A stretch of DNA of 64,000 bases from an uncultured Lachnospiraceae bacterium (GCA_946552115.1 CAMNRH010000005.1:45730-109729); one strand, 5' to 3'; numbered from the stretch's first letter, positions 1 through 9,388 are shown. Notes: a model not told the origin generated them from the letters alone. Numbers and translations: made by a program.

Positions 1-2555
1 CTTGTAAAATACGGCCACTCATCTATCACTGTACCCTCGTACTTCGGCACGGAGCATTCAGAAGACAATCTGCTGTTAATTAACAGATTTGCAACCTCTA
101 TTCGTATCTCGTTCCCTCCCGCCTTTAAAAATCCGGATACGTCAATCTCATATGGATATTTAATAATATCTCCCACACAAACGTCATTGATATATATTCT
201 CGCACATTCACGAATATTCTCGACCCATAATACTATATTTTTACAAGACGCCTCTTCCTCTGTTACAGAAAAGCTTCTCTTATAGATTCCGAATCCCGAA
301 TAATATTTTAACTTCTCCGTTTTCTGCCACGGCATTGTCTTCTCCAGCCGGGTAAAGCCATCTTCCTTCTCTGTCTTAAATTCCCATTTATCGGAAATAT
401 TTTTACAGAGTATCGTCACCTTTTCACGCGCCGGATCCTGATTTTTGATTCTTTCATCAAACACAACAATCACCGATTCCAATGGCTCCATACACAATTC
501 CAGCTCCCGGTTTCCCCCGTTAATTTCGTTTCGAATCAGCTCCTTTTCCTTACAGCTCATCGGGTTCATAACCATACACGGCAGAGAAAGATTCTTAAAG
601 CTTAACACGGTATGATGCTTACTTTTTGCCATATTGGAGATAAAATAAATATGCACTTCCCCGTCTTTTTTATGAACATAGCCGATGTCCTTTCGCCCTT
701 TTCCAATAGAAAGGTCCGGTACGGCATTTTCCTTCAGAACCTTTAAAAGGCCGTCTCTCTTATTTTCAGCGAATAACAGTCCGCCTGACTTTCTCATTTC
801 CTGCATCGTGTTCTTCACATACGCCGAATCAGCCTCCGCGTTTATAAGCCCGCAGCTTTTGTCCGGAAGCCCTCCCGCACAGATAACAAGATTGCCTTTC
901 CCGGCAAACTCCTTAATCGCACGGACCGTTTCCACCGGCATCCGCTCTGTCTCCATAATAATCATAACCTTATAATCATATTCCGAAATTCTGGACACAA
1001 CCTCATCATTGACATAATCAAACCAATATCCTGCCTTTGCAATACCGTCAATCGCATCATCCTCAAAACGCTCTCTTAGCTTCATGCACATATGTAAATC
1101 ACAGAGCGGATTTTCCGCCCATATATCATTTTGCGGCAGATAAATACACACCTCGGAAACGGTACTTCCTTTCTGCAGAAAGTAAGAAACTCTATGAATA
1201 TAATCCGATATATTTTTATAAAATTTCCACCATGTATTTTTACTGCATATATGTGACGACGCGTAAAACGGCCACTCCTCGCCGTCCTCCGGATTATAGG
1301 TAAAGCCATGATTGACAATCTGATTCATTCCGTCCACAAAAATGGCGTCCGCCGCCACCTTAATCTGCTCCGGCGTCTCCGTAAAACGCGGAAATCGCAG
1401 CCACGTAAAGCTTTCATTCGAAATAATCGGCTTATGATACACATTTCCCGCCGAGCTGGCAAGTCTTCTGTGTATCGTATTAACCGTATATTTATCAAAC
1501 TCAGAGAAAGATTCCCCTTCCGGAATATCCGCCGCCCCGTACGCAAGCAAAACATCTCCCCACGTACCGTGCGCCTGAATTCTGGAGGTGCTTCCCATCT
1601 CATGACACCATTTCGTCATTTCCTCAAAAAAGTTTTCTACGGTAAGCTCCGCATATGTCTTCTGGTAATCATAGCGTATCTTATCGGTAAGTCCCTCTAT
1701 CTCGCCCCATAGGGCATAAATATACGGCCGCAGAGAATAACCCCGTCTCTTTTCAAACTCCTCATATATAATATTGGTCCAGTTATGCCCGGATACCTCT
1801 ATAGAATCACAGAAAAATGACTGGATTTTCCCCCGCCCCACCTTTTCGACAATCGGAGTTCCCGCCTGCTCAAAAAACAGTCTCGCCGCATCTTTCCTGT
1901 TGTGATCTATCACAAGTCCTTCCGCGCCCCTTGTCGGAATCAATACATGCTCGCGATATTCGCCTGATACAAAGCATACGATTTTATAATCCCCCTCCGG
2001 AATCTCTATATTTTCAAGCTGTACTCCCCATGGCCACCGAAAAAGCAGCTTTTCCTGTATGCGGTCCGTCAAATCTACAATCGTATCCGGAAGCATCCTG
2101 CTGTGCTCCATCTTTCCCATTACACATCCGACAACCTCGCCTGAAATACGCGTTGTAAAATCATAGGAAAACAGGGTCGGCCCTGTAACGTCAATACTGT
2201 ACGGGTGCACAACCGGAGCGCTCAGCTCATACGGAACAAACGGGCCGCCAAAGGGCCATGAAGAACCCAGCGTAACGTCTACGGTCATATCTCTTTTTTC
2301 TGCCTCATCACAGGTAAACCTCAATATTTCAAAAAACTCCGGTGAAAAATACTCAATATTTTTCCGGCCTGTTCTTTTATCGTCCGCTACAACCGGATAT
2401 AGTATCTGTATCTCTATTCCGCCGATGTTCTGCTTCCGCATTTCCTCCAGCTGGCCTGCAATCTCTTCCTTTTTTACCGCACATCCATACCACCACCATC
2501 TGGTAAGCCCCCGCGACCTCTTGTCCGGGTTTCTTAGCTGCTCTAAATAATCCAT
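1..2555 (-). CDS. GH106-like glycoside hydrolase (alpha-L-rhamnosidase type), 5' part only
   Basis: An open frame of about 851 codons runs off the left edge, so the C-terminus is missing. The start is the ATG at 2555, which has AGGAGG 11 bases upstream. Near the N-terminus are a TRWWWYG segment, then GGIEIQ and SSWPFGGP, the pattern I associate with family GH106 rhamnosidases. The end of the visible part (about residues 760-850) reads like a beta-sandwich galactose-binding domain (YINDVCVGD, NEIRIEVANLL). There is no signal peptide, so a cytoplasmic enzyme acting on imported rhamnosides is likely. Substrate is inferred; another GH2-like clan enzyme is the alternative. Confidence 0.72.
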   Translation of the reverse strand, partial: MDYLEQLRNPDKRSRGLTRWWWYGCAVKKEEIAGQLEEMRKQNIGGIEIQILYPVVADDKRTGRKNIEYFSPEFFEILRFTCDEAEKRDMTVDVTLGSSWPFGGPFVPYELSAPVVHPYSIDVTGPTLFSYDFTTRISGEVVGCVMGKMEHSRMLPDTIVDLTDRIQEKLLFRWPWGVQLENIEIPEGDYKIVCFVSGEYREHVLIPTRGAEGLVIDHNRKDAARLFFEQAGTPIVEKVGRGKIQSFFCDSIEVSGHNWTNIIYEEFEKRRGYSLRPYIYALWGEIEGLTDKIRYDYQKTYAELTVENFFEEMTKWCHEMGSTSRIQAHGTWGDVLLAYGAADIPEGESFSEFDKYTVNTIHRRLASSAGNVYHKPIISNESFTWLRFPRFTETPEQIKVAADAIFVDGMNQIVNHGFTYNPEDGEEWPFYASSHICSKNTWWKFYKNISDYIHRVSYFLQKGSTVSEVCIYLPQNDIWAENPLCDLHMCMKLRERFEDDAIDGIAKAGYWFDYVNDEVVSRISEYDYKVMIIMETERMPVETVRAIKEFAGKGNLVICAGGLPDKSCGLINAEADSAYVKNTMQEMRKSGGLLFAENKRDGLLKVLKENAVPDLSIGKGRKDIGYVHKKDGEVHIYFISNMAKSKHHTVLSFKNLSLPCMVMNPMSCKEKELIRNEINGGNRELELCMEPLESVIVVFDERIKNQDPAREKVTILCKNISDKWEFKTEKEDGFTRLEKTMPWQKTEKLKYYSGFGIYKRSFSVTEEEASCKNIVLWVENIRECARIYINDVCVGDIIKYPYEIDVSGFLKAGGNEIRIEVANLLINSRLSSECSVPKYEGTVIDEWPYFT

Positions 2556-2780
2556 TGTCGTGTCCTCCTTATACTAATCATCCCACAGCTTATACACTTC
2601 CATGTCCAGTATAACACAAATAATGCGGAATAAGCGAACTATATCTGCCGATTTCCAGGGATTTCACTATCTTTGAGATGGATTTTCTTTTACAGGTTAA
2701 TTTGCGCTGCCTTTCACCACTGACATGGTCCGCTCATAAACTACAGTAATATCATCATTTAGCCCGAAAGGATTTTAATC

Positions 2781-3689
2781 ATGAATCAGCAGATTTATGT
2801 TATAATACCGCTTTTTACTCTTCTTGCTCTATTTCTGTATTTATACATTCGAAAGGCCTATGCCATCCGCAGGGTCTGTGCCATGTCTGTGCCGGATAAG
2901 CTTGAAAGGCTTAATCAAATTACCATTCCCTTTGGATTTGAATACCGGCTCTCCCAGGACATTTTCACCTCAAGGCCTGACGCATGGCAGCGGGAATGCG
3001 GCTATACGGACCTCTATGACAGACAGGCGCCTTTCTTTCATATGATATTTGACTGTGAACCCATTTATTTTGATTATAACGGTGAGACATGGCTGATTGA
3101 GCTCTGGAAAGGCCAGTATGGAATCACGACCGGATGCGAAATCGGCGTCTATAAGTCCGACAGGATTATTTCCAAGGGAAACCGAACACGCACACTCTTT
3201 CATGCCGTCTCAGATAAGGAGATGCCTTTCCTTTCCCTTACGCTTTTAAAGGATGCTCTTCCCTTAAACCGCCTATGTGAAAGGCATTGGTGGCTGACGG
3301 GCTTTTCTGTCGGCAAATATACGGAGCCGGAAGAACTCGATATGAAAATCAGCATAATATTTCCGTCCTCGGAAATGTGCACGGCATTTGCGGCAGGACT
3401 TAAGGAAACCGGCTATCCCCACTCCTCTTTCTACCAAAGCGGGGAGGCTGTCGCCTTTACTTTCTCCCGTCCGTTTTCACCTCAGCCTTTCCTTAGACGC
3501 AGCCGTTACAGCAGATGGATTCAGCTTAAAAACCGGATTTTGCTTTCTCTTTTCCTCAAGCTTACAAAGCCTTTTTATTTTACGATTGACCAATTGCTTC
3601 TTCTGTATGAATATCTCCCAATCCTTTTCCGGCATATTCTAAGGCTTAAACGAACAGGAAAGAAGAGAGGACACAGATATGAGCATTGA
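2781..3689 (+). CDS. DUF4474-type membrane-anchored protein
   Basis: 302 residues. One N-terminal membrane segment (about residues 5-24, IIPLFTLLALFLYLYI) is followed by a soluble region with FGFEYRLSQDIFTSRPDAWQ and then YNGETWLIELWKGQYGIT. I recognise these as the DUF4474 signature of clostridial proteins; the function is unknown. The start has AAAGGA upstream. Its 3' end overlaps the next gene by 11 bases, so the two are probably translated together. The C-terminus is basic and contains hydrophobic stretches (about residues 240-290). Confidence 0.75.
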   Translation: MNQQIYVIIPLFTLLALFLYLYIRKAYAIRRVCAMSVPDKLERLNQITIPFGFEYRLSQDIFTSRPDAWQRECGYTDLYDRQAPFFHMIFDCEPIYFDYNGETWLIELWKGQYGITTGCEIGVYKSDRIISKGNRTRTLFHAVSDKEMPFLSLTLLKDALPLNRLCERHWWLTGFSVGKYTEPEELDMKISIIFPSSEMCTAFAAGLKETGYPHSSFYQSGEAVAFTFSRPFSPQPFLRRSRYSRWIQLKNRILLSLFLKLTKPFYFTIDQLLLLYEYLPILFRHILRLKRTGKKRGHRYEH

Positions 3690-4572
3690 TTCCCGGCTTA
3701 ACCATGCGTTTATTCAGGCTCCCTCGCTGCCGCTGTCCGGGCATACCCGATATGTCCTGTTCAGCGACTGTCACAGAGGCGCCGGAACCTCCGGTGATAA
3801 TTTTTTGAAAAATCAGCACCTCTACTTCGCCGCCCTTCAATACTATCTGGAAAAATGCTTCACTTATATTGAGCTGGGCGACGGAGATGAGCTCTGGGAA
3901 AACCGTTCCCTTACACAGATAAAATCTATCCACAACGACGCTTTCTGGCTGCTGTCAGACTTTTATTCCCGAGGGCAGCTTTATATGCTCTATGGAAATC
4001 ACGATATGGTTAAAAAATATCCGAACTTTGCTTCCTGCCACTGCACCGATTATCCGTGCAGCACCTGTAAGCCGGAACCATTATTCCCCGACATTACTTT
4101 TCATGCCGGATTAATCCTGAAAAATCAATCCGACGGACCGGACGTTTACCTTACCCACGGCCATCAGGCTGATTTTTTTAACAGCGTACTCTGGCGCCTC
4201 TCCCGCTTTCTTGTCCGTTACGTATGGAAGCCCCTTGAGAACATCGGATTTCTGGATCCGACAAGCGCCGCAAAAAATAATACCAAAAAGAAAAGAATCG
4301 AACGCGCCGGGATGAACTGGGCAAGAAATAAAGAAGTTATCCTAATTACCGGACATACGCACCGCCCTATGCTCGGCTCTGGGGACTCTCCTTTCTTCAA
4401 CACCGGAAGCTGCGTGCATCCCCGCTGCATTACCTGTATTGAAATCTGCGGCTTTTGCCTGACACTGGTAAAATGGACGCTTTACACACGTCCTGACCGC
4501 ACGCTCTATGTGGCGCGCGAAGCGCTGGCCGATTCTGTTTACCTGGATCATTTTCTCTTCATTGACAGCTAG
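3679..4572 (+). CDS. Calcineurin-like metallophosphoesterase
   Basis: 297 residues with the metallophosphoesterase motifs in order: FSDCHRG (a D-x-H variant, about residue 27), GDGDELWE (GDxxD-like), YGNHD (about 111), THGHQAD (about 154) and ITGHTHRP (about 223). These bind a two-metal centre that hydrolyses phosphoesters. The substrate cannot be told. A cysteine-rich insert (CHCTDYPCSTCKP) lies near the middle. The gene overlaps the DUF4474 gene and precedes DUF4317. Confidence 0.85.
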   Translation: MSIDSRLNHAFIQAPSLPLSGHTRYVLFSDCHRGAGTSGDNFLKNQHLYFAALQYYLEKCFTYIELGDGDELWENRSLTQIKSIHNDAFWLLSDFYSRGQLYMLYGNHDMVKKYPNFASCHCTDYPCSTCKPEPLFPDITFHAGLILKNQSDGPDVYLTHGHQADFFNSVLWRLSRFLVRYVWKPLENIGFLDPTSAAKNNTKKKRIERAGMNWARNKEVILITGHTHRPMLGSGDSPFFNTGSCVHPRCITCIEICGFCLTLVKWTLYTRPDRTLYVAREALADSVYLDHFLFIDS

Positions 4573-4627
4573 TTCAGCCATATGCTAAGATTCTAATACG
4601 GATTAAAAAGATAAGGAAGTATGTGCC

Positions 4628-5758
4628 ATGAATAAAAAAGAAATACTGGAGGTACGAAAACAGTTCACTCCTGAAAATTGTGCCGTTACCCGCATCTGCG
4701 GCTGTTATGTCAACCACGAAAAAGAAAAGAAGACGGAACTGAAAAAAGCCTTTCTGTCCTTACCCGAAGAAGAAGCCTTTAAATATTTTGACATTTTTCG
4801 CCATACGCTCTCAGGAGTTTTAGGTAAAAATTTACTGCCGATGGAGTTCCCGTTAGACGCGGAGCTTCCGGGCGGCGCCCAGGAATTTCTCCTTAAGCTT
4901 CGCGACAGTAAGCTTGAAGACGACCTTTTAATTGAGGAATTTTACGACAGAATTATCACAAGCTACGATTACCCGGAGAATTACTACATTGTACTCATCC
5001 ATTCCGTATATGACGTTCCGGGAAAATCCTCCGACGGAACAGAGCTTTTCGACGCCTCAGATACTGTTTACGAGCATATTCTGTGCAGCATCTGTCCGGT
5101 GAACCTGACAAAGGCCGGGCTCACCTATAATGCTGAGACAAATAATATCGAGGACCGAATTCGCGACTGGTTTGTTGAGCTCCCTGTAAAGGGCTTCCTC
5201 TTCCCTGCCTTTACAGACAGAGCCGCCGATATCCACAGCGTCCTTTACTACTCAAAAAAACCGGAGGAGCTCTGTCCTGATTTCATTGCAAATGTATTGG
5301 GAAGCCAGATCCCTCTAACGGCAAAGGACCAGAAAACAACCTTTCAGTCTGTCATCAGCAGCACATTAGGCGACACCTGCGATTACGAAACCGTCCGCAG
5401 CATTCACGATAATCTCAATGAAATGCTGGAAGAAACAAAGGAGTCTCCGGACCCGCTTGAGCTCTCCAGGCCGGACGTAAAACGGCTTCTGGAGCGAAGC
5501 GGAATCCCGGAGGAGAAGCTTGAAAATTTCGACGACACTTTTACCGAAACGGTAGGAGAAAAAAATACATTGCTGGCTACCAATATCGCCAGCACAAAAA
5601 CTTTCCAGATTGAAACACCGGACGTGATTGTCAAGGTCAATCCTGAGCGCTCTGATTTGGTAGAAACACGTGAAATCGACGGGAGACGCTGCCTTGTAAT
5701 CGCAATTGACGACCATCTGGAGGTAAACGGAATCGAAATTCGGAAAAATACGCAGTAA
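4628..5758 (+). CDS. DUF4317 family protein
   Basis: 376 residues, soluble. The N-terminus (MNKKEILEVRKQFTPENC, then ICGCYVN) is the recognisable signature of DUF4317, a widespread Clostridia family of unknown function. No membrane segment or catalytic motif is evident. The acidic composition suggests a cytosolic protein. It follows the phosphoesterase by 55 bases and is probably co-transcribed. Confidence 0.8.
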   Translation: MNKKEILEVRKQFTPENCAVTRICGCYVNHEKEKKTELKKAFLSLPEEEAFKYFDIFRHTLSGVLGKNLLPMEFPLDAELPGGAQEFLLKLRDSKLEDDLLIEEFYDRIITSYDYPENYYIVLIHSVYDVPGKSSDGTELFDASDTVYEHILCSICPVNLTKAGLTYNAETNNIEDRIRDWFVELPVKGFLFPAFTDRAADIHSVLYYSKKPEELCPDFIANVLGSQIPLTAKDQKTTFQSVISSTLGDTCDYETVRSIHDNLNEMLEETKESPDPLELSRPDVKRLLERSGIPEEKLENFDDTFTETVGEKNTLLATNIASTKTFQIETPDVIVKVNPERSDLVETREIDGRRCLVIAIDDHLEVNGIEIRKNTQ

Positions 5759-5810
5759 TTAACAATTAGAAAGGGCGCCCCGGCAATGAGGCGCCTGTCT
5801 GTATAGAGAT

Positions 5811-5972
5811 TTAGTTTACTGTATTTCTGCTGATTCCGAGGATATTCATAATTGCTTCCTGTAAAACTCTGGAATAATTCAGTCCCTTTTTATCATCCTC
5901 TTCCTGAACAATATCACTCGTATACGGCTCTGGAATTCCCTTTCCGTCATCCAACGGTTTTTTTATATGCCC
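5811..5972 (-). pseudogene. Remnant of a HicB-family antitoxin (C-terminal part)
   Basis: A 53-codon open stretch follows a TAA at 5973-5975 and has no start codon or ribosome site. It reads GHIKKPLDDGKGIPEP, later GLNYSRVLQEAIMNILGI, then stops. IPEP followed by GINFSQVLQEAL-like text is the usual C-terminal half of HicB antitoxins (the ribbon-helix-helix part). No hicA toxin is visible nearby. I infer a decayed toxin-antitoxin locus. The match is from memory and short. Confidence 0.5.
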
Positions 5973-5993
5973 TTAATCCTGCGGAGAAGCAAT

Positions 5994-6314
5994 CTACGCA
6001 TAGGCATCAATATATTCCCCGGTATTCGGCGAATTTTGAGATGCTTTTTTTTCATTAGACTGATCATTCCCGGTTTTTTTGGTGCGCTCCTCTTCCTGTT
6101 GCTTTAACTGTTGGATTTGTTTTTCAATTTCTTGAATTTGTTTCTCAATCTTTTTCTTTTGTTCCTCGTCTTTGTTCCGAACTGCTTTTTGTCGTTCTGC
6201 ATTTAGCTTTTGCAGTTGCTGCTCTAACGACTTTACTTTTGCGTCAGCGCCAGCGCTTTGATTTGGCCGGGTATTTGTAGACGGACAGCCTGAACTGATA
6301 GCAGGAATACCCAT
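5994..6314 (-). CDS. FlxA-like small coiled-coil protein
   Basis: 106 residues. The start at 6314 is chosen because AGGAGG lies 8 bases upstream; an in-frame ATG at 6338 has no such site. About residues 28-85 are a long charged coiled coil (VKSLEQQLQKLNAERQ, then KKKIEKQIQEIEKQI) as in FlxA-like proteins, whose function is uncertain. The tail is rich in Asn, Ser and Lys. It lies on the chromosomal side of the prophage boundary. Confidence 0.65.
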   Translation of the reverse strand: MGIPAISSGCPSTNTRPNQSAGADAKVKSLEQQLQKLNAERQKAVRNKDEEQKKKIEKQIQEIEKQIQQLKQQEEERTKKTGNDQSNEKKASQNSPNTGEYIDAYA

Positions 6315-6358
6315 AAAATCACCTCCTGATTGGAGCATAAAGATTTTTTAAAATAAAA

Positions 6359-6568
6359 TCAATAGGTTTGTTCTGAAATGTTCTCTGGATGTAATGAAAT
6401 GTTCAACAGCACATGCAAAGAAAAACGCTGTCCCACTTTTTCTGTCAGTGTAGCACCATGATATTTTTCCGCCACCGATTTGATATTGGAAAGCCCCGTT
6501 CCCGCCGGGGGCAGCGGTTCATCTGAACAGGTGTTTTCAAACGATTGCGTTATCCAACGCATTTGCAA
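6359..6568 (-). pseudogene. C-terminal fragment of a GHKL sensor histidine kinase
   Basis: An open stretch of 69 codons reads SFENTCSDEPLPPAGTGLSN followed by IKSVAEKYHG. This corresponds to the G-box region and the end of a GHKL ATPase domain, as in AgrC-like kinases. The N-box, the dimerisation region and all sensor parts are missing and there is no ribosome site. This is debris outside the prophage end, next to the displaced tRNA 3' end. Confidence 0.6.
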
Positions 6569-6650
6569 AAATCACACACAAATCAAAATCATCCATCCCG
6601 CAGGGCCTTGGCAGGAGCAGCGAAACCTCTCTTTCACATAACGCAAAAGA

Positions 6651-6670
6651 GAATCGGCATTAGCCGATTC
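6651..6670 (-). terminator. Hairpin behind the displaced tRNA-Leu 3' end
   Basis: GAATCGGC-ATTA-GCCGATTC is a perfect 8-bp stem with a 4-base loop. Reading leftward it is followed by TCTCTTTTG. It lies 22 bases beyond the left att core, where the terminator of the uninterrupted tRNA-Leu gene would be expected. Confidence 0.6.
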
Positions 6671-6691
6671 CCTCATTTCCCTTTTCAGTTC

Positions 6692-6710
6692 AATGCGGAG
6701 AAAGGGACTT
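6692..6710. repeat. Left prophage attachment core (attL)
   Basis: AATGCGGAGAAAGGGACTT is identical to 46594-46612, which is the 3' end of tRNA-Leu. One mismatch further out, AGTT/AGTT flanks both copies. This is the direct repeat left by integration into a tRNA 3' end; the interval between copies is about 39.9 kb. Confidence 0.88.
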
Positions 6711-6800
6711 TTTACTATCAAAATAATATAATATTTATTTGTAATAGCACGATTTTAAGCCATTTCTCCGTATTATTTATTAAATAATATAAACATAAAT

Positions 6801-6816
6801 GCCCCTTTTTTGCCCC
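6801..6816. repeat. Left putative integrase arm sites, GCCCC-N6-GCCCC
   Basis: GCCCC at 6801-6805 and again at 6812-6816, with 11-bp periodicity in a T-rich context, about 90 bp inside attL. The same arrangement in the same orientation is at 46507-46522, about 70 bp inside attR. Similar paired repeats in tyrosine-recombinase elements bind the integrase N-terminal domain; that role is inferred here. Confidence 0.5.
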
Positions 6817-6833
6817 TTGCTGCCCTCTGAAAA

Positions 6834-7814
6834 TCATAAATCCTTTTCCACTTTTTCAAGTATCAGCTGCAGCCGGTCAATCCCGTTCTGATCATCCCCG
6901 GCACCTCCGTCCTTATCATCATATTCCCATTTCAGATAACCTTTTCCTTTCGGCGATACCCGGTATTTGGCCTCATAATATCCTGTCTTCTCCGGCTCCG
7001 GGGTATCAAAGTATATTGCTATTCCGATCACATAATCCGATAAGTCTTTATTTTGCTGGTTCTTCCCCAGAAGTCCCTGCTTCGTCATCGTAAGACGGAA
7101 CCAGCCGGCTGCTCCCAGATTCTTGATCTGCACATTCCGGATGAAATGACCGCGGACGCCTGCATAGTTATCTCCGCATCCATCGGAACATTTCAATCCG
7201 GTCATCCATCCCAGCCAGCCATCCTCTTTCGTGTATACACGGTATTTCGGCTCAGGCGGTTTCGCTTTACCGGATGCCGGCTTCTGAGGGGACGCATCCT
7301 TTCCTCCTTTATAATGAAGAAACCCATCCCACGGATAATCATAGTAGGCCCGTATCTGACTTTCCTTTCCGGTCTGGTCCCCGGTTTTCCCATAAATACT
7401 GCCGTTCTCAGCTATAGAAAACTCTCCCAGCTTTCCGCCGCCAAGACACATTGCCGTATGGTTTTTTTCATTTAAACAGATGTCACCGCGTACCGGCCTG
7501 TACCCGCTGCCGGCTGGATGCCACTTGAATAACCCCGTGGCTAAAAAGCCGGCTTTCATATTCCCTGTATAGGTCGCATTCACCTGGATTCCAAGAACTG
7601 CCTTATAAATGGATATCATCGCCGAGCTGCAGTCCCGGTCCCCCTGTGCAAGCTTATAATCTTTTCCATATACCGTTACCGTACAATCTCCCTCTCCGTC
7701 TCCCCAGCGTCCCGGCGTACCCCCGGCCTGGGTGTATCCGTGCCAGCTATGGGTACATAAGTGCTCCATGCACTGCGCGGCCGTTTCGCATACCTGTGAT
7801 ACTGTCATTGCCAT
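6834..7814 (-). CDS. Phage endolysin (Amidase_5/NlpC-P60 type) with C-terminal cell-wall repeats
   Basis: 326 residues from the ATG at 7814; a purine-rich AGGAGGGGG lies upstream, and an in-frame start at 7856 is less likely. Residues 1-165 resemble phage peptidoglycan amidases/endopeptidases of the NlpC/P60 fold, with the likely nucleophile Cys62 in GDRDCSSAM and a later His in NEKNHTAMCLGGG. Two C-terminal copies (about residues 190-250 and 280-326) start with YRVYTKEDGWLGWMTG and YRVSPKGKGYLKWE. These resemble clostridial hydrophobic W repeats, which bind cell wall. It is the last gene of the late operon, after the holin, and would lyse the host from within. Confidence 0.82.
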   Translation of the reverse strand: MAMTVSQVCETAAQCMEHLCTHSWHGYTQAGGTPGRWGDGEGDCTVTVYGKDYKLAQGDRDCSSAMISIYKAVLGIQVNATYTGNMKAGFLATGLFKWHPAGSGYRPVRGDICLNEKNHTAMCLGGGKLGEFSIAENGSIYGKTGDQTGKESQIRAYYDYPWDGFLHYKGGKDASPQKPASGKAKPPEPKYRVYTKEDGWLGWMTGLKCSDGCGDNYAGVRGHFIRNVQIKNLGAAGWFRLTMTKQGLLGKNQQNKDLSDYVIGIAIYFDTPEPEKTGYYEAKYRVSPKGKGYLKWEYDDKDGGAGDDQNGIDRLQLILEKVEKDL

Positions 7815-7868
7815 GATTATATCGCCCCCTCCTAATACAAAGAGGAGCGGTGTCACCCGCCCCGCCTG

Positions 7869-8156
7869 CTACTGCTGTTTCCCCGGTAAACTCCCGTCTT
7901 TGTCCAAAAGATTCCGCATCATTTCATATAGCCCCGTACTGGCCAGCCCCGAAATCATTCCCCCGAGCACCACCGTCGCATTGAGCCCTGCAGATAGATT
8001 CATCAAAATATTTATTATACATCCGGCCGACAGCGCGGCCAGCGGAATGTATTTGTTTGGAAAGCCCGTAAACGCTGTTTTCAGCGCAAAGCCCAGGCAT
8101 AAACAAATCCCAAGAGTGACCAAATCCACATATTCAAATAAATAAGTAATATCCAT
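7869..8156 (-). CDS. Phage holin (Hol44/holin superfamily V type)
   Basis: 95 residues with hydrophobic segments at about 13-30, 38-55 and 62-80, short hydrophilic ends, and the segment VVLGGMISGLASTGLYEMM typical of the PF16079-type holins of clostridial prophages. It sits directly before the endolysin and would form the membrane lesion that triggers lysis. Confidence 0.8.
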   Translation of the reverse strand: MDITYLFEYVDLVTLGICLCLGFALKTAFTGFPNKYIPLAALSAGCIINILMNLSAGLNATVVLGGMISGLASTGLYEMMRNLLDKDGSLPGKQQ

Positions 8157-8168
8157 ATTTTTTCTCCT

Positions 8169-8462
8169 TTACTTTCTGATTTCCAGTTCCAAAACTTCCT
8201 TGTACATTTCGGTTACCATGCCGTTTCCGCCCAGCTCATGATATGCTTCATACATATCAATGAAATTTCCCAACGCATAGGACGGGATATGTCCCAGCGC
8301 CATATATCTGTCGTGATATTCGATCAGCTGGACCCGCAAAAGCAGCATCGTTCCCTTACTATTGGCGTCCCGGTCTTTTTTCTGGTTCTTCAACAGCCAT
8401 ACGATATAACCAAGTACAACCGGAACCGCCGTTACACAAATATCTACGATAAACTGCTGCAT
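8169..8462 (-). CDS. Small phage membrane protein of the lysis region
   Basis: 97 residues. One N-terminal membrane segment (about residues 6-24, VDICVTAVPVVLGYIVWLL) is followed by a charged cytoplasmic tail with a helix ending ...MYKEVLELEIRK. Proteins of this kind commonly lie just upstream of the holin in Firmicutes prophages. It could be a second holin or holin regulator; the exact role is unknown. Confidence 0.65.
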   Translation of the reverse strand: MQQFIVDICVTAVPVVLGYIVWLLKNQKKDRDANSKGTMLLLRVQLIEYHDRYMALGHIPSYALGNFIDMYEAYHELGGNGMVTEMYKEVLELEIRK

Positions 8463-8545
8463 TGGAATGCGCTCCTTTCTTATTCTCCCATAAAAATAAG
8501 GCCCTTACGGCCCAGCCCGGATTTCCATGATTCCCATCCCCTTTC

Positions 8546-9343
8546 CTATTTCACAAGTTCAAAATACTGCCCTGCCAATGCAGATGGCAGGAACTGCAGC
8601 ACAACGCTCTCTCCGTCCTCCATCCCCTCACGGATCATCCGGTAGGCCTGTCCATCCTCCAGATAGTAAAGCCCTTTCACATACTCCATGCCGGCCGCTG
8701 CCGGAATCGGGTCTTCCAATGTACCGGCGTGGCTTTCATCCATCCGGATGAAGAGACTCTCTGTCCCATCACCTGGTATCCATTCCACCCGGAAGCTCTG
8801 ATTTTCATGAATTGTCTTATACAGCTGGTTCCGATGCGTAAATTTATACCCGGCCTCCGCCGCGGTAAACCCTTTCGCCACCAGTTCCTCCCAGGCCGGA
8901 TAAATGGCCTTTACTTTCAGGGCGTCCACGTCAGATAATACCTGCGCGTTTACCCTCGCCACCATGACGGAAGCGTTCAGGACTTCATTCTGCTCAAATG
9001 GTATTCCATTCGCCTTTAAATCCTCCGCGATGGATTTCGCCTTTAAGGCGTCTGCCTCTGCGGCTGTCAGCCTCTGCTCTGTCACGTCGACGGCCTTTGT
9101 CAGAATCACAGTCCGGGTATCCCCCACCAGCATCACGCCGCCGTATACGCTCCATTCGGACAGCTCTCCGTACTTTTCATGGCTGTCTGTCAGCAAATCT
9201 ATTACGGCAAGGTTTGCAGGGACGGAAAACAGCTCCTGAAGCTCCTCAGGCGGCTTGTCCGTAAAATCAATCTCCAGTCTCCCGTTTGTAATCTCCGCCC
9301 GTTTTGCATGATGCTCCGAGCCGTCCATGAATTTGATATACAT
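8546..9343 (-). CDS. Phage protein with C-terminal carbohydrate-binding-like domain
   Basis: 265 residues. About 1-140 hold a beta-rich part followed by an alanine-rich helical region (LTAAEADALKAKSIAEDLKA). The C-terminal half begins YPAWEELVAKGFTAAEAGYK and contains HENQSFRVEW, a pattern like small chitin/peptidoglycan-binding modules at the end of phage baseplate or receptor proteins. It lies between the fibre gene and the lysis genes, so a tail-tip accessory protein is likely. No enzyme motif is seen. Confidence 0.6.
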   Translation of the reverse strand: MYIKFMDGSEHHAKRAEITNGRLEIDFTDKPPEELQELFSVPANLAVIDLLTDSHEKYGELSEWSVYGGVMLVGDTRTVILTKAVDVTEQRLTAAEADALKAKSIAEDLKANGIPFEQNEVLNASVMVARVNAQVLSDVDALKVKAIYPAWEELVAKGFTAAEAGYKFTHRNQLYKTIHENQSFRVEWIPGDGTESLFIRMDESHAGTLEDPIPAAAGMEYVKGLYYLEDGQAYRMIREGMEDGESVVLQFLPSALAGQYFELVK

Positions 9344-9358
9344 AATTTCTCCTTTCCT

Positions 9359-9374
9359 GTGCGACGTCGCACAT
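9359..9374. repeat. Palindrome TGTGCGACGTCGCACA, copy 1
   Basis: A perfect 16-bp palindrome between the fibre gene and the 265-residue gene, 15 bp upstream of the latter's start. The 14-bp core GTGCGACGTCGCAC recurs at 28851-28864 and 32555-32568 and nowhere else that I could see in the window. Confidence 0.75.
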
Positions 9375-9388
9375 ATAAAAAATAAGTA

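Noticed and set aside
1037..1712. Several frames of 78-134 codons on both strands inside the glycosidase
   Set aside because: They are shadows of the long open minus-strand frame, without ribosome sites, and read as unnatural Arg/Ser-rich proteins.
5773..5795. GGCGCC...GGCGCC hairpin behind the DUF4317 gene
   Set aside because: Only 6 bp of stem and no T-run; too weak to call a terminator.
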